Shown here: positions 21,467-31,677 of the stretch, piece by piece
Position numbering within the stretch: position 1 is the first letter of the stretch
Layout of the letters: each line of letters opens with the position of its first letter
Source of the DNA: Channallabes apus
Lineage: Eukaryota > Chordata > Actinopteri > Siluriformes > Clariidae
NCBI GenBank assembly: GCA_030522415.1
Contig: CM060126.1
Coordinates: 9,856,352-9,920,351 of the forward strand
Reading direction: 5' to 3'
Length of the DNA stretch: 64,000 bases
The notes under the pieces: model-generated
The model's database searches: none
Told to the model about the DNA's origin: nothing
What the model saw: the letters and a program-made list of their open reading frames with translations, nothing else
Position numbers and translations under genes: made by a program

Positions 21467-24048
21467 ACCGTATTAAACGTACATTCACATCAACTACCAC
21501 ACAGAGTTTTATCAGTAATCTCCCAGAGTTACCAACTTCGATTAGGCCACCGTCTGACCCCACAGAACTCGATCAGACGACTGAATATTTAGAGTCGACA
21601 CTTCGTTGTACCTTAGATAATGTAGCTCCAGCTAAAAAAAAATTATTAGAGATAAGAAACTCGCTCCCTGGTATAACGATCACACGCGCACTTTAAAACA
21701 GACTGCTCGGAAATTAGAGTGTAAATGGCGTCAAACTAAATTGTTAGTATTTCAGATAGCATGGAAAGAGAGCTTCCTGAACTATAGGAAATCTTTTAGT
21801 GTAGCTAGATCAACGTATCTCCCCACTCTTATAGAAGAAAATAAAAATAATTCTAGATTTTTATTTAATACCGTAGCCAAATTAACCAGAAATAAGACCA
21901 CTACAGAAATCTCCACAACAACATCATGCAATAGTGAGGACTTCATGAACTTTTTTAATAATAAAATTGTAAATATCAGACATAAAATTGAGGCTTTGAA
22001 ACCAAACAATGTAATTGATACAGATGTTAACCTAGCCATGTCAGATCAGAACCTAGAATACTTTACTCCCCTTGAAGAGAATGAACTAATTTCACTCATC
22101 TCTTCTGCAAATTCATCAACCTGTATATTAGATCCTATACCGACACATTTTCTTAAACAGATAGTACCAGTAATAACAGGACCGCTGTTGAGAATAATTA
22201 ATTCCTCACTCAGCATTGGTTATGTTCCTTCATTCATTCATTCATTCATTTTCTATACCGCTTAATCCTGTGTTCAGGGTCGCGGGGGACCTGGAGCCTA
22301 TCCCAGGAGACTTCGGGCACTAGGCGGGGTACACCCTGGACAGGGTGCCAATCCATCGCAGGGCACACACACATACACACACTCACACACCCAATCACAC
22401 ACTACGGGCAATTTAGGAACGCCAATTAGCCTAACCTGCATATCTTTGGACTGTGGGAGGAAACCGGAGTACCCGGAGGAAACCCACCAAGCACGGGGAG
22501 AACATGCAAACTCCATGCACACAGAGAGATGGGAATCGAGCCTGGCCGGGGAATCGAACCCAGACCCTGGAGGTGCAAGGCGACAGTGCTAACCACTACA
22601 CCACCGCGCCGCCTGGTTATGTTCCAAAATCTTTTAAATTAGCAGTTATCAAACCAATAATTAAGAAACCTGACCTCGACCCCTGTCAGCTGTCCAATTA
22701 CAGGCCAATATCAAACCTCCCCTTTATCTCTAAGATTCTGGAAAAGATAGTAGCGGAGCAGCTATGCTCATATCTACATAGAAATGGCATACATGAACTG
22801 TATCAGTCAGGATTTAGGCCTCATCACAGCACAGAAACAGTACTCGTTAAAGTAGTAAATGACCTCCTATTTGCCTCTGATCAAGGTTGTGTAACTATGC
22901 TTGTATTACTCGACCTCAGTGCAGCTTTTGACACCATTGATCATGCTACAGTACAGTATTCTTTTTCACAGATTAGAAAATGTAGTAGGAATTAAGGGTA
23001 CAGCCCTCTCCTGGCTCAGATCCTATTTGACCGATCGTTATCAGTATGTAGACTTAAATGGTGATTATTCTGCATGTTCTCTAGTGGAGTTTGGCATTCC
23101 GCAGGGTTCAGTTTTAGGACCACTGCTTTTTTCCCTTTACATGCTTCCTCTGGGCAACATAATCCATAAGCATGGTATTAGTTTTCATTGTTATGCTGAC
23201 GACATACAGTTATACAGTATGTCTCAGCAAAACCTGATGAGAAAAACCAGCTAACTAAAGTTGAGAGCAATGTGTGCAGGACATGAGAAATTGGATGCTA
23301 ATTAACTTCCTTCTGCTTAATCCGGATAAGACAGAATTAAGACTGTTCTAGTCATAGGACCGCATACAGCTAGGAGTAAAATCTTAGATCACACCGTAAC
23401 TTTAGATGGTCTTTCAGTAAGTGCAACAGTAAAAGACCTCGGCGTGATTATAGATTCCAGTGTTTCATTTGAAGCTCATGTAGATAACATCACCAGGATA
23501 GCATTCTTTCACCACAGAAATATTGCCAAGATAAGAAATATATTGTCACTAAACGATGCAGAAAAACTAGTTCATGCTTTTATCACTTCTAGGTTGGACT
23601 ATTGTAATGCCTTACTGTCTGGTTGTTCAGCTACAGTAGGTGCATAAACAAGCTTCAGCTAGTCCAGAATGCAGCAGCGAGAGTCCTCACTAGAACCAGA
23701 AGATATGAGCACATCACCCCTATCTTACCTTCACTGCATAGGCGCCCTGTGAAATTTCGCATTGATTTTAAAATACTACTCTTAACATATAAAGCATTAA
23801 ATGGTCTCGCGCCGCAGTATCTGAGCTAACTGCTAGTGTCTTACGATCCGCCACGCCTACTTCGATCAAAGGATGCAGGCTGCTTGTCAGTACCGCGTAT
23901 TATGAAAACTACAGCTGGGGGCAGAGCTTTTTCTTACAAAGCCCCAAAATTATGGAATAGTCTTCCAAATAGTGTTCGGGACTCAGACACAGTCTCAGTG
24001 TTTAAGTCTAGGCTAAAAACCTATTTATTTAGCCAAGCATTTTTATAA
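21467..24048 (+). pseudogene. L2 reverse transcriptase ORF, interrupted
   Basis: Reads in blocks: 21741-22228 (linker, SFLNYRKSFSVARSTYLPTL), then after the SINE 22626-22995 ([34 protein letters not shown] with the first catalytic Asp), 22970-23254 ([20 protein letters not shown] and the catalytic YADD in [11 protein letters not shown]), 23444-23829 (DYCNALLSG, LHRRPVKFRIDFKILLLTYK) and 23836-24048 (the C-terminal LKTYLFSQAF). At least four frame changes and the SINE break it. The catalytic YADD itself is intact. Confidence 0.85.
22229..22613 (-). repeat. SINE family A, full length, nested in L2
   Basis: The reference copy for the family. On the minus strand it starts GGCGGCGCGGTGGTGTAGTG (A box TGGTGTAGTGG), has B box GGTTCGATTCC and a conserved central block (GGGTTTCCTCCGGGTACTCC, GGTTTCCTCCCACAGTCC), and ends in (GAAT)n. 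A perfect 12-bp duplication, TGGTTATGTTCC, flanks it (22217-22228 and 22614-22625). It splits the L2 frame between the codons for GYVP. Its CCGCTTAATCCTGTG and GGCACTAGGCGGGG variants match the copy at 52439-52596. Confidence 0.95.
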
Positions 24049-24349
24049 ATAGATTTGCCTTCGGTAAAGGAGCAGATCTAGGGTACTCATGGACGTAGAG
24101 TATTATGGTGAACTGATATGTTTAGATGCTGTCTTCCTCCATCTCATTTGATCACTCAGGTTTGTTGACGGTGAGGTGATTGTTTGCTTTACATCTCAGG
24201 GAGCCCTCATGTTTGTGTTTCCTTCTGGCTTTCCCTTTTAGTTGTGCTGTCATAGTTAGTCCTGCCGGAGTCCCTGCTTGCACTCTACAGTAAATATACA
24301 TTCACATTATACATTATGTGACTGTGACCATACCTAACTGCCATCTCCC

Positions 24350-24433
24350 CTCTTCTTCTCTTTCTCCCCCTCTTTCTCTTTCCTCTCTCCCCCTGTCTCC
24401 CCCTTTCACTCTTTCTCTCTCTCTCTCTCTCTG
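24350..24433 (+). repeat. Pyrimidine-rich (CT)n tract in L2 3' UTR
   Basis: About 84 bases of almost pure C/T ending in (CT)n. Arg/Glu- or Ser/Leu-rich frames across it are artefacts of the repeat. Confidence 0.9.
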
Positions 24434-25031
24434 TCGAGCTACACATGTCATTCCTGAGCTGCCAGTGACCCAGACTCCCTCTGCCCTCCGGACCTGTCTG
24501 ACCCATCCTTGTGCCCCGCTTCTGGTTGGAGGTCTCGCCACATGGATGCCCCGTGTGTCTCTTTGGGATGCGTCTGGAGTCTGGGGATGATTCTCTCTAC
24601 TTAGAAGATGGTTCTGGCCTCGACTGGTGTTAGCAGCTGTTTCTCTCAGGACTTTCTACAAGTCTATCTGAGTCTCCAATAACTTCCTGGACTCCATTTT
24701 AACATGAATAAACATGAACTATTATAGCTGAACTGCCTGCCACCTAACACACTGTATAAATGCAGATCATTTCCTGCTATCTGTTTCACCCAGATGAGGA
24801 TGGGTTCCCTGTTGAGTCTGGTTCTTCTCAAGGTTTCTTCCTATTACCATCTCAGGGAGTTTTTCCTTGCCACTGTCGCCCGCGGCTTGCTCACCAGGGA
24901 CTATCTGACCATTTTGATTCATACACATTCACATTCCATACAAACTTAAATAATTCTTTTGATTGTGTAAAGCTGTTTTAAGACAATGTCAATTGTTAAA
25001 AGTGCTATACAAATAAAATTGAATTGAATTG

Positions 25032-26779
25032 TTTGAGTGTAGAGTGATTGAGTGAATCTAGTAATCATTCAGTACAGTATACTGTAACAGTCCGAAGTTT
25101 AGGACTATGACTACATGGTGATACAAAATAACACCACAAAGTGGAATTTTTGTTGGAGTAGACCACAAGTAAATGTGTATATTTTCAAGATGTTTTGCTA
25201 CAATGCCACACTGATTAGCGACCTCGCTGAACTTATTCTCCTCAGTAATGAGCAGTGCAGGATATGACTGTATGCTATAGTCTAAAGTTCATGAATAACT
25301 AATGAATGTCATGTCAGGTAACTTCCTTGTATAGTTGATGTTTAATACGCTCTGAATAAAGCTACATCCAGAAATCCAAATCCAGATGTGATGTGCTCTC
25401 TAAGATAACTTCAGGCAGTGGCTCACCGCAATAAAGCTGGATTGACCGCAATAAAGTTGGATTGACGACCAATTTCACCTTGATATTAAAAATTTCTTAC
25501 CTCGGTATGAACTGAGTGATGGAATAGGAAAATGACCTGGCAATCCTCATTCACATTTTATATGTGGTACATGAAAGAGTTATATCATTGTGTATTAAAA
25601 AAAAAAGGACAGAATTCAGTTCCAGAATTCAAATGTTCATTCCTTCATTTTTGCCAGAAGCTTCTATTTTGTGTTATAGGAGTAAGTAGGAACAGTAAAT
25701 GTCTTTTTATGTGGTGGTGGATGTTGAGGTGTCTGCTCTAAACTGCTGGAAAAGGCTTAAGTTGGTACTGTACACTTAAGTTGGTAAAACTGTGGGTGTG
25801 GTAATCCAGCCATCCCCATACAGTAATGTGCGATTAATTTGTTTATGTTGGAGAACTTTTTTCACCAATCTGTGAGATCAACTGAATAATACGATATCAG
25901 GTATTCCTGTTGATCTTGATTGACACAAATAAAACCTTAATAATAAATTGAAAAACCAATTGAAAAACTGGGCAAAACAGATCTATTCTTTTGCCTTCGA
26001 TTGGTTTGACTGAGAATTTTATTTTACTTCCAATTAATTTTCTTGGCGGTGACTTTACTGAGCCCATCGATCACATCAAGCAATGATTTAGGAGAGTGCT
26101 CAGGTCGAGTTAAAAGAGCATGATGTCTGTGCAGAGAGATATTTAATGGATTCCATGTCAAACTGCGAATACAGAGACGGCAGTATTTTGGCATTTCTTC
26201 CTGTTTTACATATCAAGGCAAAGCAGATGTGCCGTAAGAAATAGAATGGATATCATTTAGTTTATGCCTATTAACGTGTTTTTTACCATACTGTTTTCTG
26301 TATAGTTGTTTTATTTATTTATTTCATTTTATTTATTTATTTTTTCAATTTGTAGAATGTTCAATGTCTTTGCAAAGACTAAATTTTCACTCTAGGCATA
26401 CAACAATGCAGTGATCAATATCTGCGCATTTTGTGTTTCAAATAGTTTATGAAATTGATTATTTCTAAGGGACAGAACATTGGCTAGATATTGTTAGATG
26501 TTCTGTTACTAAAAACTCCCCTGTGATTAATAAGTGAGGAGAATCTTCTCAAGTCTAGGGGCAAAAGTATTTGTCAGGATCAAATCTGTATTTGTCTGGC
26601 ATTAATGGCATCTTCCACCCTGTTTGCAAATCAATGACATCATAACTTCTTGTAAAATTGGAATTGGATTGTTTACAATGCCATTCTTATACGCATTAAT
26701 TAATAGGTCATTTAGTTCTCCTGAATAATGTTTAAGTTCTAACTTTTACCAAACCAAGGTTGGTACCTTGCTCAGTGAG
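25032..26779. other. Intergenic, no feature recognised
   Basis: AT-rich; a T/A-rich tract at about 26308-26345 (TTTATTTATTT type). No recognised repeat and no exon-like frame. The segment 26050-26250 is somewhat less AT-rich. Confidence 0.4.
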
Positions 26780-28005
26780 AGCTCAGATAGGATTGAGAAA
26801 TGGATTTTGACTGGGTCATTCCAAAATATTTATTTTCCTTTTCTGAAGCTATTTTTTGTTGACTTGGATTATTGTGCTGACAGACAAAATTTTTCTTCAT
26901 TTTCAGTTGTCTAAGGGGGACTGCAGGCTTTTTGCCAAAATAGATTGGTATTTGGGGCTACCCTTGGTTCCTGCTATCTTGATTACTTGCTAGATGTCCC
27001 TGTGGCTCCTTTAATGTCGCCTCTCTCATAGGTTTTTCACTTGTATCTATTTGTTTATCAAGAGACATCATGTTCTTAGTAGCGCCGCTATGGTGCCTAA
27101 TTTACTCCACTTGTTATTGATGGCCTTCACTGTGTTCCAGAATACATCTAATGTTTCTGAAACTCGTTTTTTACACCTTAGACAAACACAAACACAATTT
27201 ATTATCCAAGGATTATGATTTAGCTTTATTTAACCAGTCACTTTGCGTTGCCAACACATATCCTTCCACTGCCCTTCTGATGTACTATATAAATCAATGA
27301 GTCCTGATCACCATGTTTGCTGATTTAGAGCATTAAAGCACTGGGCCATTTCACTTTATATATCATTCAGCATCACAAGTGTTCCAACAATTATTAATTA
27401 CACTAACAGCATTGGTGAAAGTAAATCTGATGTAATGTCATATAAAACAACGTTTTGTCTACTTGGTAATTGTTTCCAAGTAGTTCTGAATTGCTGCTGA
27501 ATGATTTGTGGTGTCCTATTCACGGCTAACGTGAGCTACAAAGCTAACTAGCTTCTAACACAAGACTGAATCCCAAATCCCTCTCTAACTTGATCACCCG
27601 TACTACATGATGTGTGGAACAACATCCTACATAGCGCACTAGCTGAAATATTTAACGCTATTTGGAATTCAATCCCAGTAACTGGAAGTTAACTGGTACT
27701 AATAATAAACAATACATGGAAATATGGAGAAATCTACAGTATCACTTGGGCAATATCACATTGGAGAGAGTGCTGTTGTGCCGATAATCAGCGCAACAGC
27801 GCTCCCTCTCGCGTTTTTTGCGAATGTGAGAAAGTTATATTATGTTCAACTTATAAATGTTTTCCTTTGTTTTTTTTACTGAAATGTTTCTCTCTTCTTT
27901 TTTTCTTCTTCTTTATATTAAAGATGTGAATGGAAAGACATCACAATGAACTGTAGTTTTTCTAGGGGTGTGTAAACTTTTAATTGAATTTTTAAATCAG
28001 TTTAC
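26780..28005 (-). mobile_element. Decayed Tc1-type element split by family F
   Basis: The minus strand around 26800-26960 reads MKKNFVCQHNNPSQQKIASE and NKYFGMTQSKS, a worn form of the Tc1 stretch around the second catalytic Asp (usually QQDNDPKH), with that Asp changed. Plus-strand blocks CTCCTTTAATGT (about 27006) and ATGGCCTTCACTGTGTTCCA (about 27120) match the N-terminal coding part of a common fish Tc1 family, so the catalytic centre between them is deleted. The far end (about 27850-28005) closes with CTAGGGGTGTGTAAACTTTT, typical of that family's terminus. Boundaries are approximate. Confidence 0.55.
27335..27672 (+). repeat. Dispersed repeat family F, copy c
   Basis: Shares AAGCACTGGGCCATTTCACT, CACAAGTGTTCCAACAATTA, TTAATTACACTAACAGC, GGTGAAAGTAAATCTG, AACAACATCCTACATAGCGC and TATTTAACGCTATTTGGAAT with copies a and b. 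Its right half is bounded by GAATCCCAAAT and ATTTGGAATTC, which are near inverted repeats, hinting at a DNA-transposon origin. Confidence 0.6.
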
Positions 28006-28629
28006 ACAAACTTTCTGCAAATGGTATAAAAAAACGTGTTGAATTTGTTAGTTTAATAATTAATCAACTTATTTATTTCCTCCTTATACCCTAGCCATCA
28101 TTTCATGTTGCCCATTACATCTGTGATAAAGCAGATTTCAAGTCGTTTTATCCAATTCCCATCTCAAGTCATCAAGAGAACAGTTTTGAGACATTGTCAT
28201 GTTATTTTGGGCTAATTGGCACATAAGGGGCCATTTTTATATGTTGATATGAGATGTCAGCCCATCTGCTGAGCTGTCTGACGTTGAGGCACATATCCAG
28301 GTAATTAATTAAAGAAGAATCAGTACATTGTGAGATGTACTGGATTTGACACCCGGAGAAACGAGCATGTATGAAGGAGAACATTTGTCCTTGTCTCTTT
28401 CCACCAGGTCCATCTAAATTAAAAATGTGAGGCAAATACTAAAAACTAATTCATCCATCACATCCCTGTGTGGTTAATGATGGCAACGCCGCTGCGTATT
28501 TAAGTTTATAGACGAAAGTAATGAACACATGGGCATAACTTTTATCATCATTACCCGATACAGGTCATTCAAATTGCACATTCTTGTTAGAATAACCCTT
28601 CCTCTATACAATGGTATGGCTTACTATAT
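28006..28629. other. Low-repeat stretch, possible conserved non-coding DNA
   Basis: No repeat family or coding frame recognised. The segment 28080-28440 has CCAGGTAATTAATTAAAG and mixed composition without repeats. It could be a regulatory element, but I have no direct evidence. Confidence 0.35.
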
Positions 28630-29505
28630 TCTACTGCTTTAAAGTTTGGGATCACTTTCTAACTTCATGGTCGTTTCTGATTTTTATTTCTATCTACATT
28701 GTAAAGCAATGCTGAATCTCCTCTGAACAGTTAATATTGAGATGCGTCTCCTACTTATACTCTGTAAAGCCTTCATAGCGGCTCTAATCTGAGGTGATGT
28801 TTGTTAATTGGTGATCTTTGAGGCTAGTAACTCTAAATGAACTTCTCCTCTGCAGCAGAGGTACGTTTTGGTCTTGCTTTCCTGAGAAGGTCTTCACGTG
28901 AGGCAGTTTCGTCATGGCACCATTTTGCAAATGCACTTGACAATACTGATCTTTTAAGAACTATTACAGAAAGGCTGACCTCCATGTCTTAAAATAACAA
29001 CTGACCGTTGTTGTTATATAATTACCTAATTCCAAATGTGTTTTCATTCATTCATTCATTCATTCATCTTCTGTACCGCTTTATCCTCTATTCAGGGTCG
29101 CGGGGGACCTGGAGCCTATCCCAGGAGACTTCGGGCACAAGGCAGGGTACACCCTGGACAGGGTGCCAATCCATCGCAGGGCACACACTCATACGCACAT
29201 TCACACACTCATTCACACACTACGGTCAATTTGGGAACGCCAATTAGCCTAACCTGCATATCTTTGGACTGTGGGAGGAAACCGGAGTACCCGGAGGAAA
29301 CCCACCAAGCACGGGGAGAACATGCTAACTCCATGCACACAGAGACGGGAATCGAGCCTGGCCGGGGAATCGAACCCAGACCCTGGAGGTGCAAGGCGAC
29401 AGTGCTAACCACTACACCACCGTGCCGCCATCAAATGTGTTTTCATAGTTTTTAAATAAATCAGTAAATAAAAACAAAGAAATTTGCAAGTGATCCCAAA
29501 CTGTG
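28630..29505 (-). mobile_element. Internally deleted Tc1-type element carrying a SINE
   Basis: The left end has AAAGTTTGGGATCACTTTCT and CTACATTGTAAAGCAATGCT. The right end (29447-29505) has the inverted partner GCAAGTGATCCCAAACTG. Between them, 28741-29030 matches the N-terminal coding part of a widespread fish Tc1 family (GAGGCTAGTAACTCTAAATG, TTTGGTCTTGCTTTCCTGAG, AGGCAGTTTCGTCATGGC). The catalytic region is missing. The SINE at 29048-29431 sits near the right end. Confidence 0.7.
29048..29431 (-). repeat. SINE family A, full length, nested in Tc1 relic
   Basis: Same structure as 22229-22613. It is flanked by a perfect 15-bp duplication, CAAATGTGTTTTCAT (29033-29047 and 29432-29446), and has a (GAAT)n tail. 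Confidence 0.95.
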
Positions 29506-29839
29506 ATGCATTTGCACCTTCTCTGAATCCAAAACATTCAGGTCACAGTTCATGGTCTCCCACTGTGTGGTTTGTCCAAAATGCCGGCTTCCTCTTCATT
29601 AAACTTCATCCATCTGTGAACACTGCTTGTCAGTGGGGTCATCTCTGTAAACATTCTGTATCATACTGTGGATGTCATAAAACTTGCATCACCCTTTGTC
29701 GAGAAATCAATGGCAGAAGAACAGGAAGAAGGTTAGCCTTAGAAGAAGATGATTCTACCAACATGTGCAATTCGAACAACCCATGGCATTTAATAAAAAA
29801 AACAATATGCTGACTTTTCCATTACTTTTCGTACAGTCC
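29506..29839. other. Unassigned, perhaps transposon-derived
   Basis: No recognised domain. It may belong with the transposase-like relic that follows, but I could not match it. Confidence 0.3.
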
Positions 29840-30035
29840 TCGTATATACACTGCATTCATAGGCTTGTACAGTAGGCACTCTGCATGATGGGTGCATCTC
29901 TTCATGCACTTCCCTTCTTCTCCAGGCACTCTCACCGCTCTATGATAGGGTCAGTTTAAACTCATGAGACCACATGATTGCTTTCCATTGCTCCAAAGTC
30001 ACCTTTATGCTTCCATTGTGTGTATTGAAATGTTC
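29840..30035 (-). pseudogene. Tc1-like transposase fragment (tentative)
   Basis: The minus strand reads LEQWKAIMWSHEFKLTLS, then after a stop GESAWRRREVHEEMHPSC. This resembles the Tc1 stretch around the first catalytic residue (usually WSDESKF) and the following VWR segment, with the catalytic Asp replaced by His. Decayed and without ends. Confidence 0.4.
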
Positions 30036-31193
30036 TTACTTTGACTATTAAACATGTTTTTTTTTTTTTACTGTACTGTATATGGGTTCTTATACAGTAT
30101 ATGGAGAGTGTATGCTTATATGCCCTATAAGACTTAAAGTTAGACTTTATAAAAATAAACACTAGCCATTATGAAACAGCTGACTAATCATTTCAGGCTG
30201 CCCTGTGCTTTACAGTACGTTCACAATGTGTTAGCTTCATATTGTTAAAAACACCGCAATCAGAAATACATTATCATAGGCTATAGAAATGTTCTCGTGC
30301 ACACACCTGAATGATGGTCTTGCCATCGTTAATCCCGCAGAGATGGGCCGGATAAAGAACACCACACTTAATGCTCCTGTCTTTAACGACCGTTTTTGAC
30401 TGCATTGTGTGTTTTGTTACCTTGTTAAGTCAGGGAAGATAAGAATGTTGTAGTTAATACATTTTAGCTCTTTACCTTCTCTTGAAGCTGCCGTAATGGC
30501 GTGACTACAGAGAATAAAGAGATACAGTACATCGTGGATGAGTGGCCTATGTGTCGTAGAAGGTTGATGTTTCTGGGTAAAGTCTATGAAAATAATATTT
30601 GAAAAATCTGAATGGCCTTGTGTCTGTTTCTATGTGCTTTTGGTAGATACACGATTCCCAAATTGCATCACCTTATGTGGTTCTCTGTGTCCCATAGCTA
30701 CTGTATGCCTTTCAATTTTTTATTATTATTTTTTTTTTAGCTCTGTAGCAGCTATTTGCTGTTTATTTTCTGTTTTGCTACCCTGTTTGTCCATGTTCAC
30801 CATCTTCCACATAGTTTATTTTGAAGTGGCGTCAGCAATAAATTAAGGGCCTTGAACTCCATCTGTGCTCTGACAACTTCATTTCTACTAACTATTGTAT
30901 CCATGAGTCTTATGGAGTTGTCAGCTTGATTTTGTATTGAAGAGTGTTATTTCATTTCATTTTTTTTTTACTTGTCCAGGTAGACAATAATTGTAATTTT
31001 TTTCAAGAAAAAAGGGAAACAACCGATATAAAAGAGCAGCAACCTCTGTGACTTTCTCCTAGTCTGGTATGACATGATAGGAACAAATCCATTTTTACTT
31101 ATCTATCAACATTGTAGTTCTCCGGTTATTAATATCTAACTATTTTTGACATTTAATAGCTGTTAATCATGATAAGTAATGATTAGTGCCATA
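30036..31193. other. Intergenic, no feature recognised
   Basis: AT-rich sequence with T runs at about 30056-30069, 30720-30740 and 30955-30970. No gene or repeat recognised. Confidence 0.45.
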
Positions 31194-31205
31194 ATTGTGT
31201 CTTTA

Positions 31206-31545
31206 CTCACTCACACTGTCTATACCACTTTATCCTGTATTCAGGGTCGCGGGGGGCCTGGAGCCCATCCCAGGAGACTTAGGGCACGAGGTAGGGTTCA
31301 CCCTGGACACGCACACTCTCACACTCAATCACACACTACAGGAAATTTGGGAACGTCAATTAGTCGAACCTGCATATCACTGGACTGAGGGAGGAAACCG
31401 GAGTACCCGGAGGAAACCCACCAAGCACGAGGAGAACATGTAAACTTTATACACACAGAGACGGGAAGAGAGTCTGGCTGGGAATCGAACCCAGACCCTG
31501 GAGGTGCAACGCAGGAGTGCTAACCTCTACACCACCGTGCCGCCT
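31206..31545 (-). repeat. SINE family A with target duplication
   Basis: Head (GGCGGCACGGTGGTGTAGAG on the minus strand) and conserved body are present; about 35 bp of the central block is deleted. A 12-bp duplication, ATTGTGTCTTTA, flanks it (31194-31205 and 31546-31557). Confidence 0.9.
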
Positions 31546-31677
31546 ATTGTGTCTTTAATAATTAAAAATTTTATTATAGATGACAGTATATTTACATATA
31601 ATTTAGATTTTGCATACAATAAAAATTTATTAAAATGTAAGGCATTACAAAAATTGCTGACAAACCTTTTAAACGTA

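Larger units (their letters stand above)
21467..25031 (+). mobile_element. L2-clade LINE, 5' truncated, with 3' end
   Basis: About 3.2 kb of LINE sequence plus one nested SINE. It encodes the region before the reverse transcriptase, the reverse transcriptase and the C-terminal tail. It then runs through a long 3' UTR ending CAATTGTTAAAAGTGCTATA and CAAATAAAATTGAATTGAAT, the repeated-pentamer end usual for fish L2 elements. The endonuclease part is missing, as expected from 5' truncation. Stops and frameshifts show it is inactive. Confidence 0.85.

Noticed and set aside
24285..24590. Open Arg/Glu- or Ser/Leu-rich frames
   Set aside because: They are produced by the pyrimidine-rich tract in the L2 3' UTR.
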